DNA of 64,000 nt from Bacteroidia bacterium. GTDB taxonomy: Bacteria; Bacteroidota; Bacteroidia; J057. The stretch covers positions 8,060,001-8,124,000 of the forward strand of contig JAWPMV010000001.1 of the NCBI GenBank assembly GCA_033391075.1, written 5' to 3'. Within the stretch, counting starts at the first letter, position 1. Every line of letters begins with the position of its first letter. The position numbers were made by a program, and so were the translations under genes. This document shows, in pieces, positions 45,332 to 53,835 of the stretch. Below the pieces are notes generated by a model, which saw only the letters and a program-made list of their open reading frames with translations, did not search any database and was not told the DNA's origin.

Positions 45332-45350
45332 TAGACAGTCATACTGTCTA
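45332..45350. promoter_or_regulatory. Palindrome TAGACAGT-CAT-ACTGTCTA upstream of tetR
   Basis: Perfect 8-bp arms with a 3-nt spacer, 11-29 bp before the tetR start codon. It is a different sequence from the TGAACA sites and could be the tetR autoregulation site or belong to a second regulator. Confidence 0.7.
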
Positions 45351-45421
45351 ATTAAGATAGTTGCCAATGATCAAATGAACAAATAATGTTTGCTTATTCA
45401 TAATGATCTAACGCAAATTTA

Positions 45422-45434
45422 TGAACAGTGTTCA
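45422..45434. promoter_or_regulatory. Operator TGAACA-G-TGTTCA upstream of tetR
   Basis: Identical to the site at 44646-44658, about 100 bp before the tetR start. Two identical 13-bp palindromes on either side of one regulator gene are strong support for a cognate operator. Confidence 0.7.
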
Positions 45435-45490
45435 GAAAAACTAAATTTTTTCTCCAATTTTTTGTTGGAATGCGGAATATAAGGGTTGGA

Positions 45491-46204
45491 TTACCAATCA
45501 GGACGCTTGTTGCGCTTCTTCCTACTACTGCTTCTCACCACTTTTCGAAGTTGCTGGACATATTGAGGGTCCTGATTGCGCAGGGCTTCCAATACGGCGA
45601 AGGCTTCTTCTTCGGTAAGGGTATCTCCCAAAAGCCTGGGCAGATCATTGGTGCGACGTGTTTGAGTCATGCGTTTTCTGATCTGTTGAAGTAGGCGTTC
45701 CAGCTCCTGATCATTCATACGTGGAGGGGGAGGAGGGCTCTCTTCTTCCTCTTCCGGTGGGGAATTGTCATCCTCTTCATCTTTTTTGGGAGGATTGTTT
45801 TGTTTCTGCCTTCTGACGAGTTCAAAATTATAGCGCGCAGATTCATTATCAGGATCAAAGACCAGGGCTTCCTTAAAAGAAGATAGGGCAGTATTGAGTT
45901 GTAAAGCTTCTGCCTGGATGACCCCGAGATTATTGGCGGCTTTGGAAGCCAGTTGTGGGTCCATAGAAGCCAGTACCAATTGGAAATGATAGACGGCGCT
46001 GTCTTTATTATTCATCTGCATCAGACACTGCGCCATATTGTAATTGATCTGTGCCTGCTTCTCAGGATAACGATCAATAGCTTCTCCGAAAAGTTGAAGA
46101 CTTTGTTGAAAGCTTCCCTGCTCATAGGCTTCCAGGGCGCGAGAAATAATCCCATCGCTTCCGGTTCCAATAAACAAGAGCAGGTATGCGAGATAGATCC
46201 TCAT
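45491..46204 (-). CDS. BatC-like TPR protein
   Basis: A 237-residue protein with a signal peptide and TPR repeats (about 20-135: NYNMAQCLMQMNNKDSAVYHF, AANNLGVIQAE, FDPDNESARYNFELV). An acidic, proline-rich segment (EEEEESPPPPP) and a basic tail follow. Its start overlaps the stop of the vWA gene by 4 bp (46201-46204), implying translational coupling. BatB-BatC pairs belong to Bacteroides aerotolerance (bat) clusters; here batA, batD, moxR and the DUF58 gene are not in the window. Confidence 0.82.
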   Translation of the reverse strand: MRIYLAYLLLFIGTGSDGIISRALEAYEQGSFQQSLQLFGEAIDRYPEKQAQINYNMAQCLMQMNNKDSAVYHFQLVLASMDPQLASKAANNLGVIQAEALQLNTALSSFKEALVFDPDNESARYNFELVRRQKQNNPPKKDEEDDNSPPEEEEESPPPPPRMNDQELERLLQQIRKRMTQTRRTNDLPRLLGDTLTEEEAFAVLEALRNQDPQYVQQLRKVVRSSSRKKRNKRPDW

Positions 46205-47187
46205 ACTTTTCTGATTGGCATGATGAAGAGACTCAGCACAATTAAGATTACCGAGAAAAAGAGAAATACCTGATAACGGTTGTTCTCAATTTGTCCGGTA
46301 CGAGCCTCTATCGGGGAAGAACTCAATCGGTATATCTGTTCTTCCAATCCACTTAAGTTATCTTCAGAAGCACTCAGCTTCACATATTCTGTATCAAATT
46401 CTCTTGCGATGGTGAGCAGGTCATCATCGATCAAACGAGAGATTACGGTTGTACCTTCCTCATTTCTTTTGTAGCCATTTTTCTTGGGATCTGATTCCGG
46501 TACGGGAGCTCCTTCATAACTTCCTATGCCTACGGTGAAGACATGAATCTGTGCATCTTTTAGTCTTTCTATTACTGAGGCATAGGTATCACCAAAATCT
46601 TCTCCATCTGAAATGAGTATGATGGATCGACTGATATTCCGTTCTGTAGTATCTGATTTGGAGAAACGATCCATGGCCATAGCTAATGCAGAGCGGAACT
46701 GTGTACCCGTCTGAGCATATTGATAGGTCTCGGCCATATCCAGGAAGGTCAGAAAAGCTTCATGGTCCAGGGTGAGGGGACATTGGACGTAGGCATTTTC
46801 GGTAAAAAGGATCAGGCCAATCTTATCTCCTTCCAGTTTGGTGGTGAGCTGCCTGAGTTCTCTTTTGACTCGTTTTAGTCTACTCGGGCGAATGTCCTCT
46901 GCATTCATACTGGCCGAAACATCCAAGAGTACATAAAACTCTCTGGCCAGGGCATTCATGCGTTCCTGTTTAGAACCCCAGAAAGGTCCCAGCAAACCCA
47001 CAAATAGCAAACAAAAGCCTCCTGATCTCAGGAAGAATTTCGTCATGGGTTGGCTTCGGGCATATTGGTCCTCGCTAAACCAGGATTTGGTTATGTATCC
47101 AACCCTTCTGTACACAAGGTAAATGATTCCGATACTGGCCGGAAGGCCCAATGCCCATATCCAATATTCGGGATAAACTACTTGCAA
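46201..47187 (-). CDS. BatA/BatB-like membrane protein with von Willebrand factor A domain
   Basis: A 328-residue membrane protein. Two N-terminal transmembrane helices (about 9-27 and 52-68) precede a vWA domain (about 84-275) with an intact metal-ion site (DVSASMNAEDI, TGTQFRSAL, ISDGEDFGDT), and a C-terminal helix (about 306-324) follows. It fits BatB better than BatA because the TPR gene follows in an overlapping frame. The role in Bacteroidota envelopes or oxidative stress is poorly defined. Confidence 0.85.
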   Translation of the reverse strand: MQVVYPEYWIWALGLPASIGIIYLVYRRVGYITKSWFSEDQYARSQPMTKFFLRSGGFCLLFVGLLGPFWGSKQERMNALAREFYVLLDVSASMNAEDIRPSRLKRVKRELRQLTTKLEGDKIGLILFTENAYVQCPLTLDHEAFLTFLDMAETYQYAQTGTQFRSALAMAMDRFSKSDTTERNISRSIILISDGEDFGDTYASVIERLKDAQIHVFTVGIGSYEGAPVPESDPKKNGYKRNEEGTTVISRLIDDDLLTIAREFDTEYVKLSASEDNLSGLEEQIYRLSSSPIEARTGQIENNRYQVFLFFSVILIVLSLFIMPIRKV

Positions 47188-47309
47188 TATCTTGTCGCTT
47201 GTCTAAGTGCCTTTGTTTCTGGCTTCTAAATTGCAAAATAGCTGCCTTAAAAGCATTTTTTTTCAGCTTAAGTGCTTTCTTTTCATCCTAAAACGATGGA
47301 TAGTCTTTA

Positions 47310-48515
47310 CTATTGGCTTTTGGGGTCGAGGAAATCGCGGAGTTTTTCCCCGATAATATTAAAAGCAAAGACACAGAGAAAGATGCTGATGCCGGGAAAA
47401 AGGGCGATCCACCAATGTTGCCTGACCAATTTACCTTCCGTAAGCATTCCTCCCCAACTATTCTGACTATCCTCTATCAAAGCCAGGAAGGAAAGGGTTG
47501 CCTCTGCTAAAATTGCTGAGCCCAGTCCAAAAGCTAACATGGGCCAGACACTGGCCAAAGAATTAGGAAGCACATGCCTGAACAAAATTTGTAAAGGCTT
47601 TAGTCCCAAAGCTTTTCCTGCCTGGATAAACTCCCTTTCACTTACACTCATCATTTCGCCTCTCACTACCCGCGCGATTCCCATCCAGGAGACCAGAGCT
47701 ATGATCAACATGACAAACCAGATATTTTGACTATCGAAAAAGGCCGCCAGGCTAAGGATCAGTAGGAGAGGAGGTAAAGACTGAATCAATTCCATAAAGC
47801 GGCTGATAAAGCTATCCAGTTTTAGTGGAATCCTTTCTTGTAAATACTTTCCCCAATACATCCGCTTTCCCAATTGAAAAAACGCGACTATAAAGAGGCC
47901 GAAAATCAAGAGACTTAGGCAGGTTTCCCAGATCAAACTTGCCGCTCCCTCTGCGGTTTGAAAATTGAATCTCCGCACATAAAAGGCATAGAAGCCGCCC
48001 AATATAAAAGCAGGGATGAGGAGGTATAGACTAGCTCTTTTTAACAATAATTTATGGTCCTGGAAATATCCGGCAAAGCTTCCAAACAGGATTCCGATGA
48101 TCCCAGCGAGCAACATCGTAAAGATCCCTACACTAAGAGCTCTCCTGCTGCCGCGAATGATAACCGCCAGAATATCCAGCCCATTTCTGCCTGTTCCCAG
48201 CCAGTGTCTTTCTCGCATGGGGATACTTTCTCCTGAATAAGTCTTCTGCTCACCAAAAGGAGAGATCGTGCGATGATCCATATCTATCCCCTTTCCATAA
48301 GGAATCAGCGGCCAAATGACAGACTCCAGATCTAACTCGCGCCAGTTTTGCTGCTCTGAGCTTTGCAGAACTCCATCGATCATGATTTTTTCCTGAAAAG
48401 CCGGGAAGTAACTCTTTCCTTTATATGTGCAATAAATAGGGGAGGAGCTTGCGAGAAAATTGCTGAAGATACCAAAGCATACAAATACGCCCAGTGTAAT
48501 AAGGGCAAAGCGCAT
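47310..48515 (-). CDS. Oligopeptide-type ABC transporter permease (OppC/DppC-like)
   Basis: A 401-residue permease with an N-terminal helix and a BPD_transp_1 core of five helices. The EAA loop is ALGLKPLQILFRHVLPNSLA, and SEREFIQAGKALG precedes it. WLGTGRNGLDILAVIIRGSR is typical of DppC. It is larger than the usual ~300 residues because of an extra periplasmic stretch and membrane segments before the core. It pairs with the permease 66 bp upstream. No ATPase or binding protein is nearby. Confidence 0.88.
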   Translation of the reverse strand: MRFALITLGVFVCFGIFSNFLASSSPIYCTYKGKSYFPAFQEKIMIDGVLQSSEQQNWRELDLESVIWPLIPYGKGIDMDHRTISPFGEQKTYSGESIPMRERHWLGTGRNGLDILAVIIRGSRRALSVGIFTMLLAGIIGILFGSFAGYFQDHKLLLKRASLYLLIPAFILGGFYAFYVRRFNFQTAEGAASLIWETCLSLLIFGLFIVAFFQLGKRMYWGKYLQERIPLKLDSFISRFMELIQSLPPLLLILSLAAFFDSQNIWFVMLIIALVSWMGIARVVRGEMMSVSEREFIQAGKALGLKPLQILFRHVLPNSLASVWPMLAFGLGSAILAEATLSFLALIEDSQNSWGGMLTEGKLVRQHWWIALFPGISIFLCVFAFNIIGEKLRDFLDPKSQ

Positions 48516-48581
48516 GGCCCAACCAGCTTTCCAGCCTTCTTTCAGAAAAGATCGATATGTAATTTCCGTTTTCGGGATAGC

Positions 48582-49976
48582 TTAGGATTCGTTAAGGTTT
48601 ATTCTTGGATCTGCTTTGTAGGTCAGGATATCGGATATTAAATAGCCCAGGAGGGTCAGGAAACCGAGAATGGAGAAAACCGCCAGAATGACCGGTGTAT
48701 TGTTCAGGGCAACAGCTGTATATATATAAGTTCCCAAACCGGGAATATTGAAAATCTCTTCAATAATGACTGAACCACTAAATAAAGCCGGAAGCACATA
48801 GACAGACAGGCTGATCATAGGTAGGAGGGCATTTCGCATCCCATGTTTCCAGACAACCTGATTTTCTCTGAGTCCTTTCGCTCTGGCAGTTCGTATATAA
48901 TCCTGCTCACTTACTTCCAGTAAAGCATTGCGGCTCATGCGACTCAGGATGGCAATGCTTCCATAGGTATAGGTAATCAGGGGCAGAATCATACTCATGA
49001 TCTTTGTCAATAAAGAAGGGGCATTGACCAAATATTCTGCCGGGAAGAGTTTGAGGAGATAGGGATTGGCGAAAGTCATTAATAACAAAAGGCCCATCCA
49101 AAAACTGGGAACACTATCCAGGGCAAAGAGAATACTGCCACTGAGTTTGTCCGGGAGTTTATCTTTATTTCTGGCTGCCCATACTCCGAGGGGAATACTG
49201 ATCAGGAATACCAGCAGGGTACTCAGGAGGGCGAAACTGAAGGTGACCCAGAATCGCTTTTTGATTTCTTCATTGATCGGGCTATTGTCCAAATAAGAAT
49301 ATCCCCACTCAAATTGAATGGCTCCTTTGATCCAATTGTGATAACGATTGTCTGTTCCGTACCAGCTGATCCAGGGGATATAGGATTTCCAGTTGTTAGG
49401 GGAATGTTGGATTGCATCCAGGGCGGTGCGGACATCTTCAAGCTCCTTGCTAAGGATCTGGAGGGAATCCTGTTTTTGAAGGAAATCATGGATTTGATCC
49501 AATTTGGTTTTGATCGCTTCAACTTTTCCCAATCCCCGCAAGGCTATGATCTCGGCCTTCATCTGGGAGAAGGCTTCCCGGCTGCTAAAGGTCTTCATGC
49601 GGGAACGTTCCTGTGCATGGACTTGGTCCAGTTGTCGGATTTTGAGAAAATAGTTTTGCACCCTGGGCCAATCTCCACTGCGCAGGCAAAGTTCTTCGGC
49701 TGCTGCTTTTTGGCGATGGTCGTATATCAGGTGGAGGGTATCGGGTTCTGCGAAGGATTGGAGGGCAAAATAGAAAAGGGGTTTGTCGAGTTGATGGATT
49801 TCCCAGTTCTTTCTCAGGCAAGCTTCATAATCGCTAAAATTGGCCTGAGCCTCTACATTGCACTGAGAAGCCAATTCGTTTACCGGGGACTTTGTACTCA
49901 AATAAAAGACAAGCATGGAAATCAGGAGCAATCCTGGCAGAAAGATCCCTAAACGTTTGAGTGCGTATTTCCACAT
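48582..49976 (-). CDS. Oligopeptide-type ABC transporter permease (OppB/DppB-like) with large periplasmic insertion
   Basis: A 464-residue permease. The first helix (about 8-27) is followed by a ~190-residue helical, partly coiled-coil periplasmic insertion (about 40-230) absent from normal DppB (~310-340 residues). The core follows: FWVTFSFALLSTLLVFLISI, EQDYIRTARAKGLRENQVVW (EAA loop) and VIIEEIFNIPGLGTYIYTA. Together with the gene at 47310 it would form the membrane channel of a peptide importer or exporter whose ATPases lie elsewhere. Confidence 0.87.
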   Translation of the reverse strand: MWKYALKRLGIFLPGLLLISMLVFYLSTKSPVNELASQCNVEAQANFSDYEACLRKNWEIHQLDKPLFYFALQSFAEPDTLHLIYDHRQKAAAEELCLRSGDWPRVQNYFLKIRQLDQVHAQERSRMKTFSSREAFSQMKAEIIALRGLGKVEAIKTKLDQIHDFLQKQDSLQILSKELEDVRTALDAIQHSPNNWKSYIPWISWYGTDNRYHNWIKGAIQFEWGYSYLDNSPINEEIKKRFWVTFSFALLSTLLVFLISIPLGVWAARNKDKLPDKLSGSILFALDSVPSFWMGLLLLMTFANPYLLKLFPAEYLVNAPSLLTKIMSMILPLITYTYGSIAILSRMSRNALLEVSEQDYIRTARAKGLRENQVVWKHGMRNALLPMISLSVYVLPALFSGSVIIEEIFNIPGLGTYIYTAVALNNTPVILAVFSILGFLTLLGYLISDILTYKADPRINLNES

Positions 49977-50111
49977 GTATTCAAGTAAAAAAAGTCGGGC
50001 TTAAATTCAAATCAGATCTGCTAGAAGCCGCTTTTTTTGGGCTTAAAGATTGGGGATAAAATTCCTTTAAAATTTTTTTGAAAATTCGTTCGCATATTCA
50101 ATCATTATTTC

Positions 50112-50119
50112 TATCTTTG
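50112..50119 (+). promoter_or_regulatory. -7 box (TATCTTTG) of the tRNA cluster
   Basis: An exact TAnnTTTG match ends 10 nt before the first base of tRNA-Ser, the spacing expected for a transcript starting at or near the mature tRNA. Confidence 0.6.
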
Positions 50120-50129
50120 CAAACGCTTC

Positions 50130-50220
<91 letters not shown>

Positions 50221-50284
50221 CTAAAAAGCAGCTAGGAATTGGCAGCTTTTTAATTGCCTAGAGAGGCAGAAGATCTTTTCGGAA

Positions 50285-50359
50285 CGAGGTGTGGCGCAGT
50301 CCGGTTAGCGCACCTGCTTTGGGAGCAGGGGGTCGCAGGTTCGAATCCTGCCACCTCGA
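50285..50359 (+). tRNA. tRNA-Pro (anticodon TGG)
   Basis: The acceptor CGAGGTG (50285-50291) pairs with CACCTCG (50352-50358). The anticodon loop TTTGGGA (anticodon 50320-50322) sits between CCTGC and GCAGG arms. T loop TTCGAAT. CCA is not encoded. A short AT-rich hairpin (AGTTGC...GCAACT) follows and may end the transcript. Confidence 0.96.
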
Positions 50360-50413
50360 CAAAAAAAAGTTGCTTGTTATGAGCAACTTTTTTGAATCAG
50401 TTCTTTTCATAAT

Positions 50414-50487
50414 GGTCCTGTAGCTCAACTGGATAGAGCAGCTGCCTTCTAAGCAGCAGGTTCGGGGTTCGAGTCCCTGCGGGATCA
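50414..50487 (+). tRNA. tRNA-Arg (anticodon TCT)
   Basis: The acceptor GGTCCTG (50414-50420) pairs with CGGGATC (50480-50486) through two wobbles. The anticodon loop CTTCTAA (TCT at 50448-50450) sits on perfect GCTGC/GCAGC arms. CCA is not encoded. A tyrosine recombinase gene begins 115 bp downstream, so its 3' end is a candidate integration site. Confidence 0.95.
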
Positions 50488-50601
50488 CAGTTTAATAAAA
50501 ATCGGCCTATACGTGCAGTACAGGTCGATTTTTGCTTGTCGAATACCTTTTGTATAGCATTTTTTGAGGCACTTACTTGTCGAAAGTGACCTTAAAAAAA
50601 A

Positions 50602-51819
50602 ATGCTTGAACCCAAGATTTTTCAAAGAGTTGATACCCGGAAGGACGGAACTGCCCTTCTCTGCATTCAGTTAGTATTTAGTGGGAAACCCTATCGCATC
50701 AATCTGGGGATCTCTGTACGCAAGGATCAGTTTGATTCTCTAACCGGACGGGTGAAACGCAATCATCCCAACAGCAGTGATTTTAATTTGATCATCCAGC
50801 AAGGAATGGCCAGGGTGACCGAAACGCTCGTGAGATTTCGATTATCCAGGGAGCCGCTAACACTGGAGTCATTTAAAAGAGCCTATCACAATGAATCGGC
50901 GATTGAGGATTTCCTGAGCTTTTGGGAGCAGGAGATGTACGAGCAATTTCAGCGGGGCCAATTCACAGAAGGAACTTTAAAGAGGCATCAAAGATGTTTC
51001 GAACGGCTGCAGCGATTTACCCAGGAAGAGCTTTCCCAGGAACGATTACTTTTCTATCAAATCTCTCCCTCTCTCATGGCTAAGTTTGATTTATGGCTGG
51101 CAAAGCTCCTGAAGAAACGTGGAGCTGTGGATGGGAAGCCAGAAAGAAGAAATTGCCAAAAGTCCATTAAGAAATTTCTACTCTCTGCCAAAAGGCTAGG
51201 GAAGGAGTTTCAGGATCCCTTTCCTCCGGGGAGCAATGTCAAGTTTAAAACTCCAGAGCGAACCTGGTTGTCTGAGCAGGAATTAGGAAGGATGTATGAT
51301 CTATTCAAGAAGCGAGACAAAAACATTTTTATCGATAAGTCCATCCGGATAGTCTTAAGGTCCTACCTGGTTCAATGCTTTTCTGGCCTTCGCTTCTCTG
51401 ATGTTCGGGCAACAAAGATTCAAGCTAGGCAAAAAGATTATATTAAAATCCTCCCTCAGAAAACAGAGAAGTACGCTGAATGGCTGAGAGTTCCGTTAAG
51501 TGAGCCGTTGAGAAATTTGCTAAAAGGAAAGGATATTCAGGAAGATCGGTTGTTTGTCCAACGATTTCATAAAGTAGAGTATGTACCTTTGGTTCCAACC
51601 CTTACGGAGCCTGCTACGAATCGTATTTTAAAGGACTTGGCAAAGATGGCTCATATTCAAAAGAAGATTACTACCCATTCGGGTAGGCATACGTTTGCTA
51701 CGCTTTTTTTAGAAAGGGGAGGATCAATAGAAGTGTTACAGAAGTTATTAGGGCATCGGAATATTAGGTCGACTATGACTTATGTCCATGTATGGCGTCA
51801 GCAAAAAGTGAAACGCTAG
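50602..51819 (+). CDS. Tyrosine-type site-specific recombinase (integrase)
   Basis: A 405-residue recombinase in the layout usual for Bacteroidota mobile elements: arm-binding domain (about 5-90), SAM-like core-binding domain (about 100-205) and catalytic domain (about 220-400). Catalytic residues are all visible: Arg264 (FSGLRFSDV), a Lys in KTEK (287/290), His359 and Arg362 (THSGRHTFAT), His385 (LLGHRNI) and nucleophile Tyr394 (MTYVHV). It appears intact. It likely drives or drove integration of the island next to tRNA-Arg. Confidence 0.94.
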   Translation: MLEPKIFQRVDTRKDGTALLCIQLVFSGKPYRINLGISVRKDQFDSLTGRVKRNHPNSSDFNLIIQQGMARVTETLVRFRLSREPLTLESFKRAYHNESAIEDFLSFWEQEMYEQFQRGQFTEGTLKRHQRCFERLQRFTQEELSQERLLFYQISPSLMAKFDLWLAKLLKKRGAVDGKPERRNCQKSIKKFLLSAKRLGKEFQDPFPPGSNVKFKTPERTWLSEQELGRMYDLFKKRDKNIFIDKSIRIVLRSYLVQCFSGLRFSDVRATKIQARQKDYIKILPQKTEKYAEWLRVPLSEPLRNLLKGKDIQEDRLFVQRFHKVEYVPLVPTLTEPATNRILKDLAKMAHIQKKITTHSGRHTFATLFLERGGSIEVLQKLLGHRNIRSTMTYVHVWRQQKVKR

Positions 51820-51873
51820 CTTAGTTGTGAATTAAGGTGTGCTTTTTCATAAAACTATTAACTTAAAAGTCTT

Positions 51874-52227
51874 ATGGCAAAGCCTAAAAAATCCAAAGTA
51901 TCCTCCCGTATTTCAGAGATCAAGCGTCGTACTCGCCGCAAGTTTAGCGCAGAGGAAAAAATCCGGATTGTCCTGGAAGGAGTTCGAGGGGAAGAAAGTA
52001 TAGCCGAGATCTGTCGCAAGGAAAAGATCCATCCCAATATGTATTACCGCTGGAGCAAAGAGTTTCTTGAAGCAGGAAAGAAGCGATTGACAGGCGATCT
52101 CAAACGAGAAGCCACTAGCTCAGAAGTTGATTCACTTAAAGAAGAGAATGCTCAGCTCAAGGAAGCTTTAGCCGAAGTGATGCTTAAGAATCGACTCTTG
52201 AAAAAAAGCTTGAAGGGATTGGAATAA
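51874..52227 (+). CDS. IS3-family transposase OrfA
   Basis: A 117-residue DNA-binding protein. HTH_Tnp_1-type helix-turn-helix at ~20-65 (RRKFSAEEKIRIVLEGVRGE, ICRKEKIHPNMYYRWSKEF), then a leucine-zipper coiled coil (about 85-112) for multimerisation. Near its end is a run of seven As (52201-52207), from which the -1 frame stays open into OrfB. Confidence 0.9.
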   Translation: MAKPKKSKVSSRISEIKRRTRRKFSAEEKIRIVLEGVRGEESIAEICRKEKIHPNMYYRWSKEFLEAGKKRLTGDLKREATSSEVDSLKEENAQLKEALAEVMLKNRLLKKSLKGLE

Positions 52228-52241
52228 CTACCGGCAGATAT

Positions 52242-53225
52242 ATGCGTTATTCTCAAGTAGAAAAATACGAGCTGATTCAGCTGGTAGAGCAGTCCGGTAT
52301 GAGTGTTCGAAAGACACTCAAAGAACTCGATATCCATCCCAGCACTTTTTACAATTGGTACAATAGATATCTGGATAAAGGCTATGAAGGTCTGGCTCCC
52401 AAGAAGGGCAGACAGCGGGGATTTTGGAACCGCATTCCAGATACTCAAAGAGCAGAAGTAGTTGAGCTGGCTTTGGATAAACCTGAGCTTTCTCCCAGAG
52501 AAATTGCTTTTCATGTCCAGGACAACAAAGGCTGGTTTATCTCAGAATCGAGTGTTTACAGGATTTTGAAAGCTAGAGGATTGATTACTTCTCCTGCCTT
52601 TATTCTGATAAAAGCTGATAAAGAATTCAAGGATAAAACCACTCAAATCAATCAAATGTGGCAAACCGATTTTTCTTATTTCAAGGTATTCGGTTGGGGC
52701 TGGTATTATCTCTCAACCGTCATGGACGATTATTCCAGATTTATCCTCTCATGGAATCTTTCTCCTACGATGAGAACAGAAGATGCGGAACAGACCATAA
52801 AACTGGCGCTTGATTTTACGGATCTAAGTAAAGAAGAGGCTCCGAAGTTGCTTTCTGATAACGGCTCCAGCTATATCTCGGGTCAGTTCAAAGAATTCCT
52901 ACAAGAAAGAGGCTTAGCCCATATCCGCGGCAGGCCCAATCATCCCCAAACTCAGGGTAAAATTGAACGATATCACAGGTCGATCAAAAATGTCATCAAA
53001 CTGGAAAATTACTTCTTCCCTGACCAGCTAGAGGAAAATATCCGCCAATTTGTAGATTATTACAATTACCACAGATATCATGAGTCGCTCAAAAACCTCA
53101 CGCCAGCTGATGTTTACTTTCAAAGGGGAGAGAAAATCCTCAGGCGAAGACAGAAGCTCAAATCGAAAACCGTTAAACTCAGACGTTCTTTATACGAGCA
53201 GTCAAAAGCAGCTGCTTCAACTTAA
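52242..53225 (+). CDS. IS3-family transposase OrfB (DDE integrase core)
   Basis: A 327-residue transposase: N-terminal HTH_21-like region (about 1-115), then an rve core with DDE residues Asp143 (WQTDFSYF), Asp206 (LSDNGSSY) and Glu242 (QTQGKIERYH). It can start at its own ATG 52242 or be made as an OrfA-OrfB fusion by slippage on the A7 run. The reading frame is intact. Confidence 0.92.
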   Translation: MRYSQVEKYELIQLVEQSGMSVRKTLKELDIHPSTFYNWYNRYLDKGYEGLAPKKGRQRGFWNRIPDTQRAEVVELALDKPELSPREIAFHVQDNKGWFISESSVYRILKARGLITSPAFILIKADKEFKDKTTQINQMWQTDFSYFKVFGWGWYYLSTVMDDYSRFILSWNLSPTMRTEDAEQTIKLALDFTDLSKEEAPKLLSDNGSSYISGQFKEFLQERGLAHIRGRPNHPQTQGKIERYHRSIKNVIKLENYFFPDQLEENIRQFVDYYNYHRYHESLKNLTPADVYFQRGEKILRRRQKLKSKTVKLRRSLYEQSKAAAST

Positions 53226-53301
53226 TTGTTTATCTTTAACCTAGATGGAATTCACACCTTAAATATCCTTCTTCTGTTCCACTTTCCTTTGACGATATAC
53301 A

Positions 53302-53835
53302 ATGGTTGCTACAGTAGTACTGCTAATCACTCAGCCCAGGCTGAGTCTAGCTGAGATGGAAGAGAAGAAATCCAGCGATAGAGGAACTACTTATTGGATA
53401 TTTGGATTTGCTAGCATAGGCATTTTAAGCTCAGTTCTTGAATGGTCGATGCTCCGGCAATTTGGAGGATTTACCAAGCTGCAGCTAATCGGAATGATCC
53501 TTATTCTGCTCAGCTTATCTTTCCGGATCTATGTCATCCAAATACTCGGGAAAAGCTTTACTGCTACAGTCAGCATTGAAGAGGACCAAAGGCTGATACA
53601 GAAAGGGCCCTATTCGATCCTGAGGCATCCCTCCTATACAGGGGCCTGGGGATACTTTCTGGGAATGGCTATAGTTCTCAATTCGATCGCAGGATTTTTG
53701 ATCTTCTTCTTTGGTTTGTGGTTCGCTTATCAGAGGAGAATAGCAGCAGAGGAAAAGGCGCTGACAGCACATTTTGGAGAAGAGTATCTGAAGTATCAGG
53801 CAAGAACCTTCAAAATGATTCCGGGGATATGGTAG
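53302..53835 (+). CDS. Isoprenylcysteine carboxyl methyltransferase (ICMT)-type membrane methyltransferase
   Basis: A 177-residue integral membrane protein with about four helices and the ICMT/PEMT signature near the C-terminus: GPYSILRHPSYTGAWGYFLG and EEKALTAHFGEEYLKYQART, which bind S-adenosylmethionine. Bacterial members methylate small hydrophobic or carboxylate substrates, not prenylated proteins. The N-terminus is short compared with relatives and the IS3 element ends 41 bp upstream, so the original 5' end or promoter may have been lost. Its stop overlaps the start of the next gene, indicating an operon. Confidence 0.82.
   Translation: MVATVVLLITQPRLSLAEMEEKKSSDRGTTYWIFGFASIGILSSVLEWSMLRQFGGFTKLQLIGMILILLSLSFRIYVIQILGKSFTATVSIEEDQRLIQKGPYSILRHPSYTGAWGYFLGMAIVLNSIAGFLIFFFGLWFAYQRRIAAEEKALTAHFGEEYLKYQARTFKMIPGIW

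Larger units (their letters stand above)
51833..53261 (+). mobile_element. IS3-family insertion sequence
   Basis: Two transposase frames are bounded by terminal repeats TAAGGTGTG (51833-51841) and its complement CACACCTTA (53253-53261), with AAT directly repeated on both sides (51830-51832 and 53262-53264) as a 3-bp target duplication, normal for IS3. Length 1429 bp. It inserted between the integrase and the methyltransferase gene. The exact outer base of the repeat could shift by one because flanks share a T/A. Confidence 0.8.

Noticed and set aside
50258..50488. Minus-strand frame across tRNA-Pro and tRNA-Arg
   Set aside because: It is the antisense of tRNA genes; such frames are common false calls.
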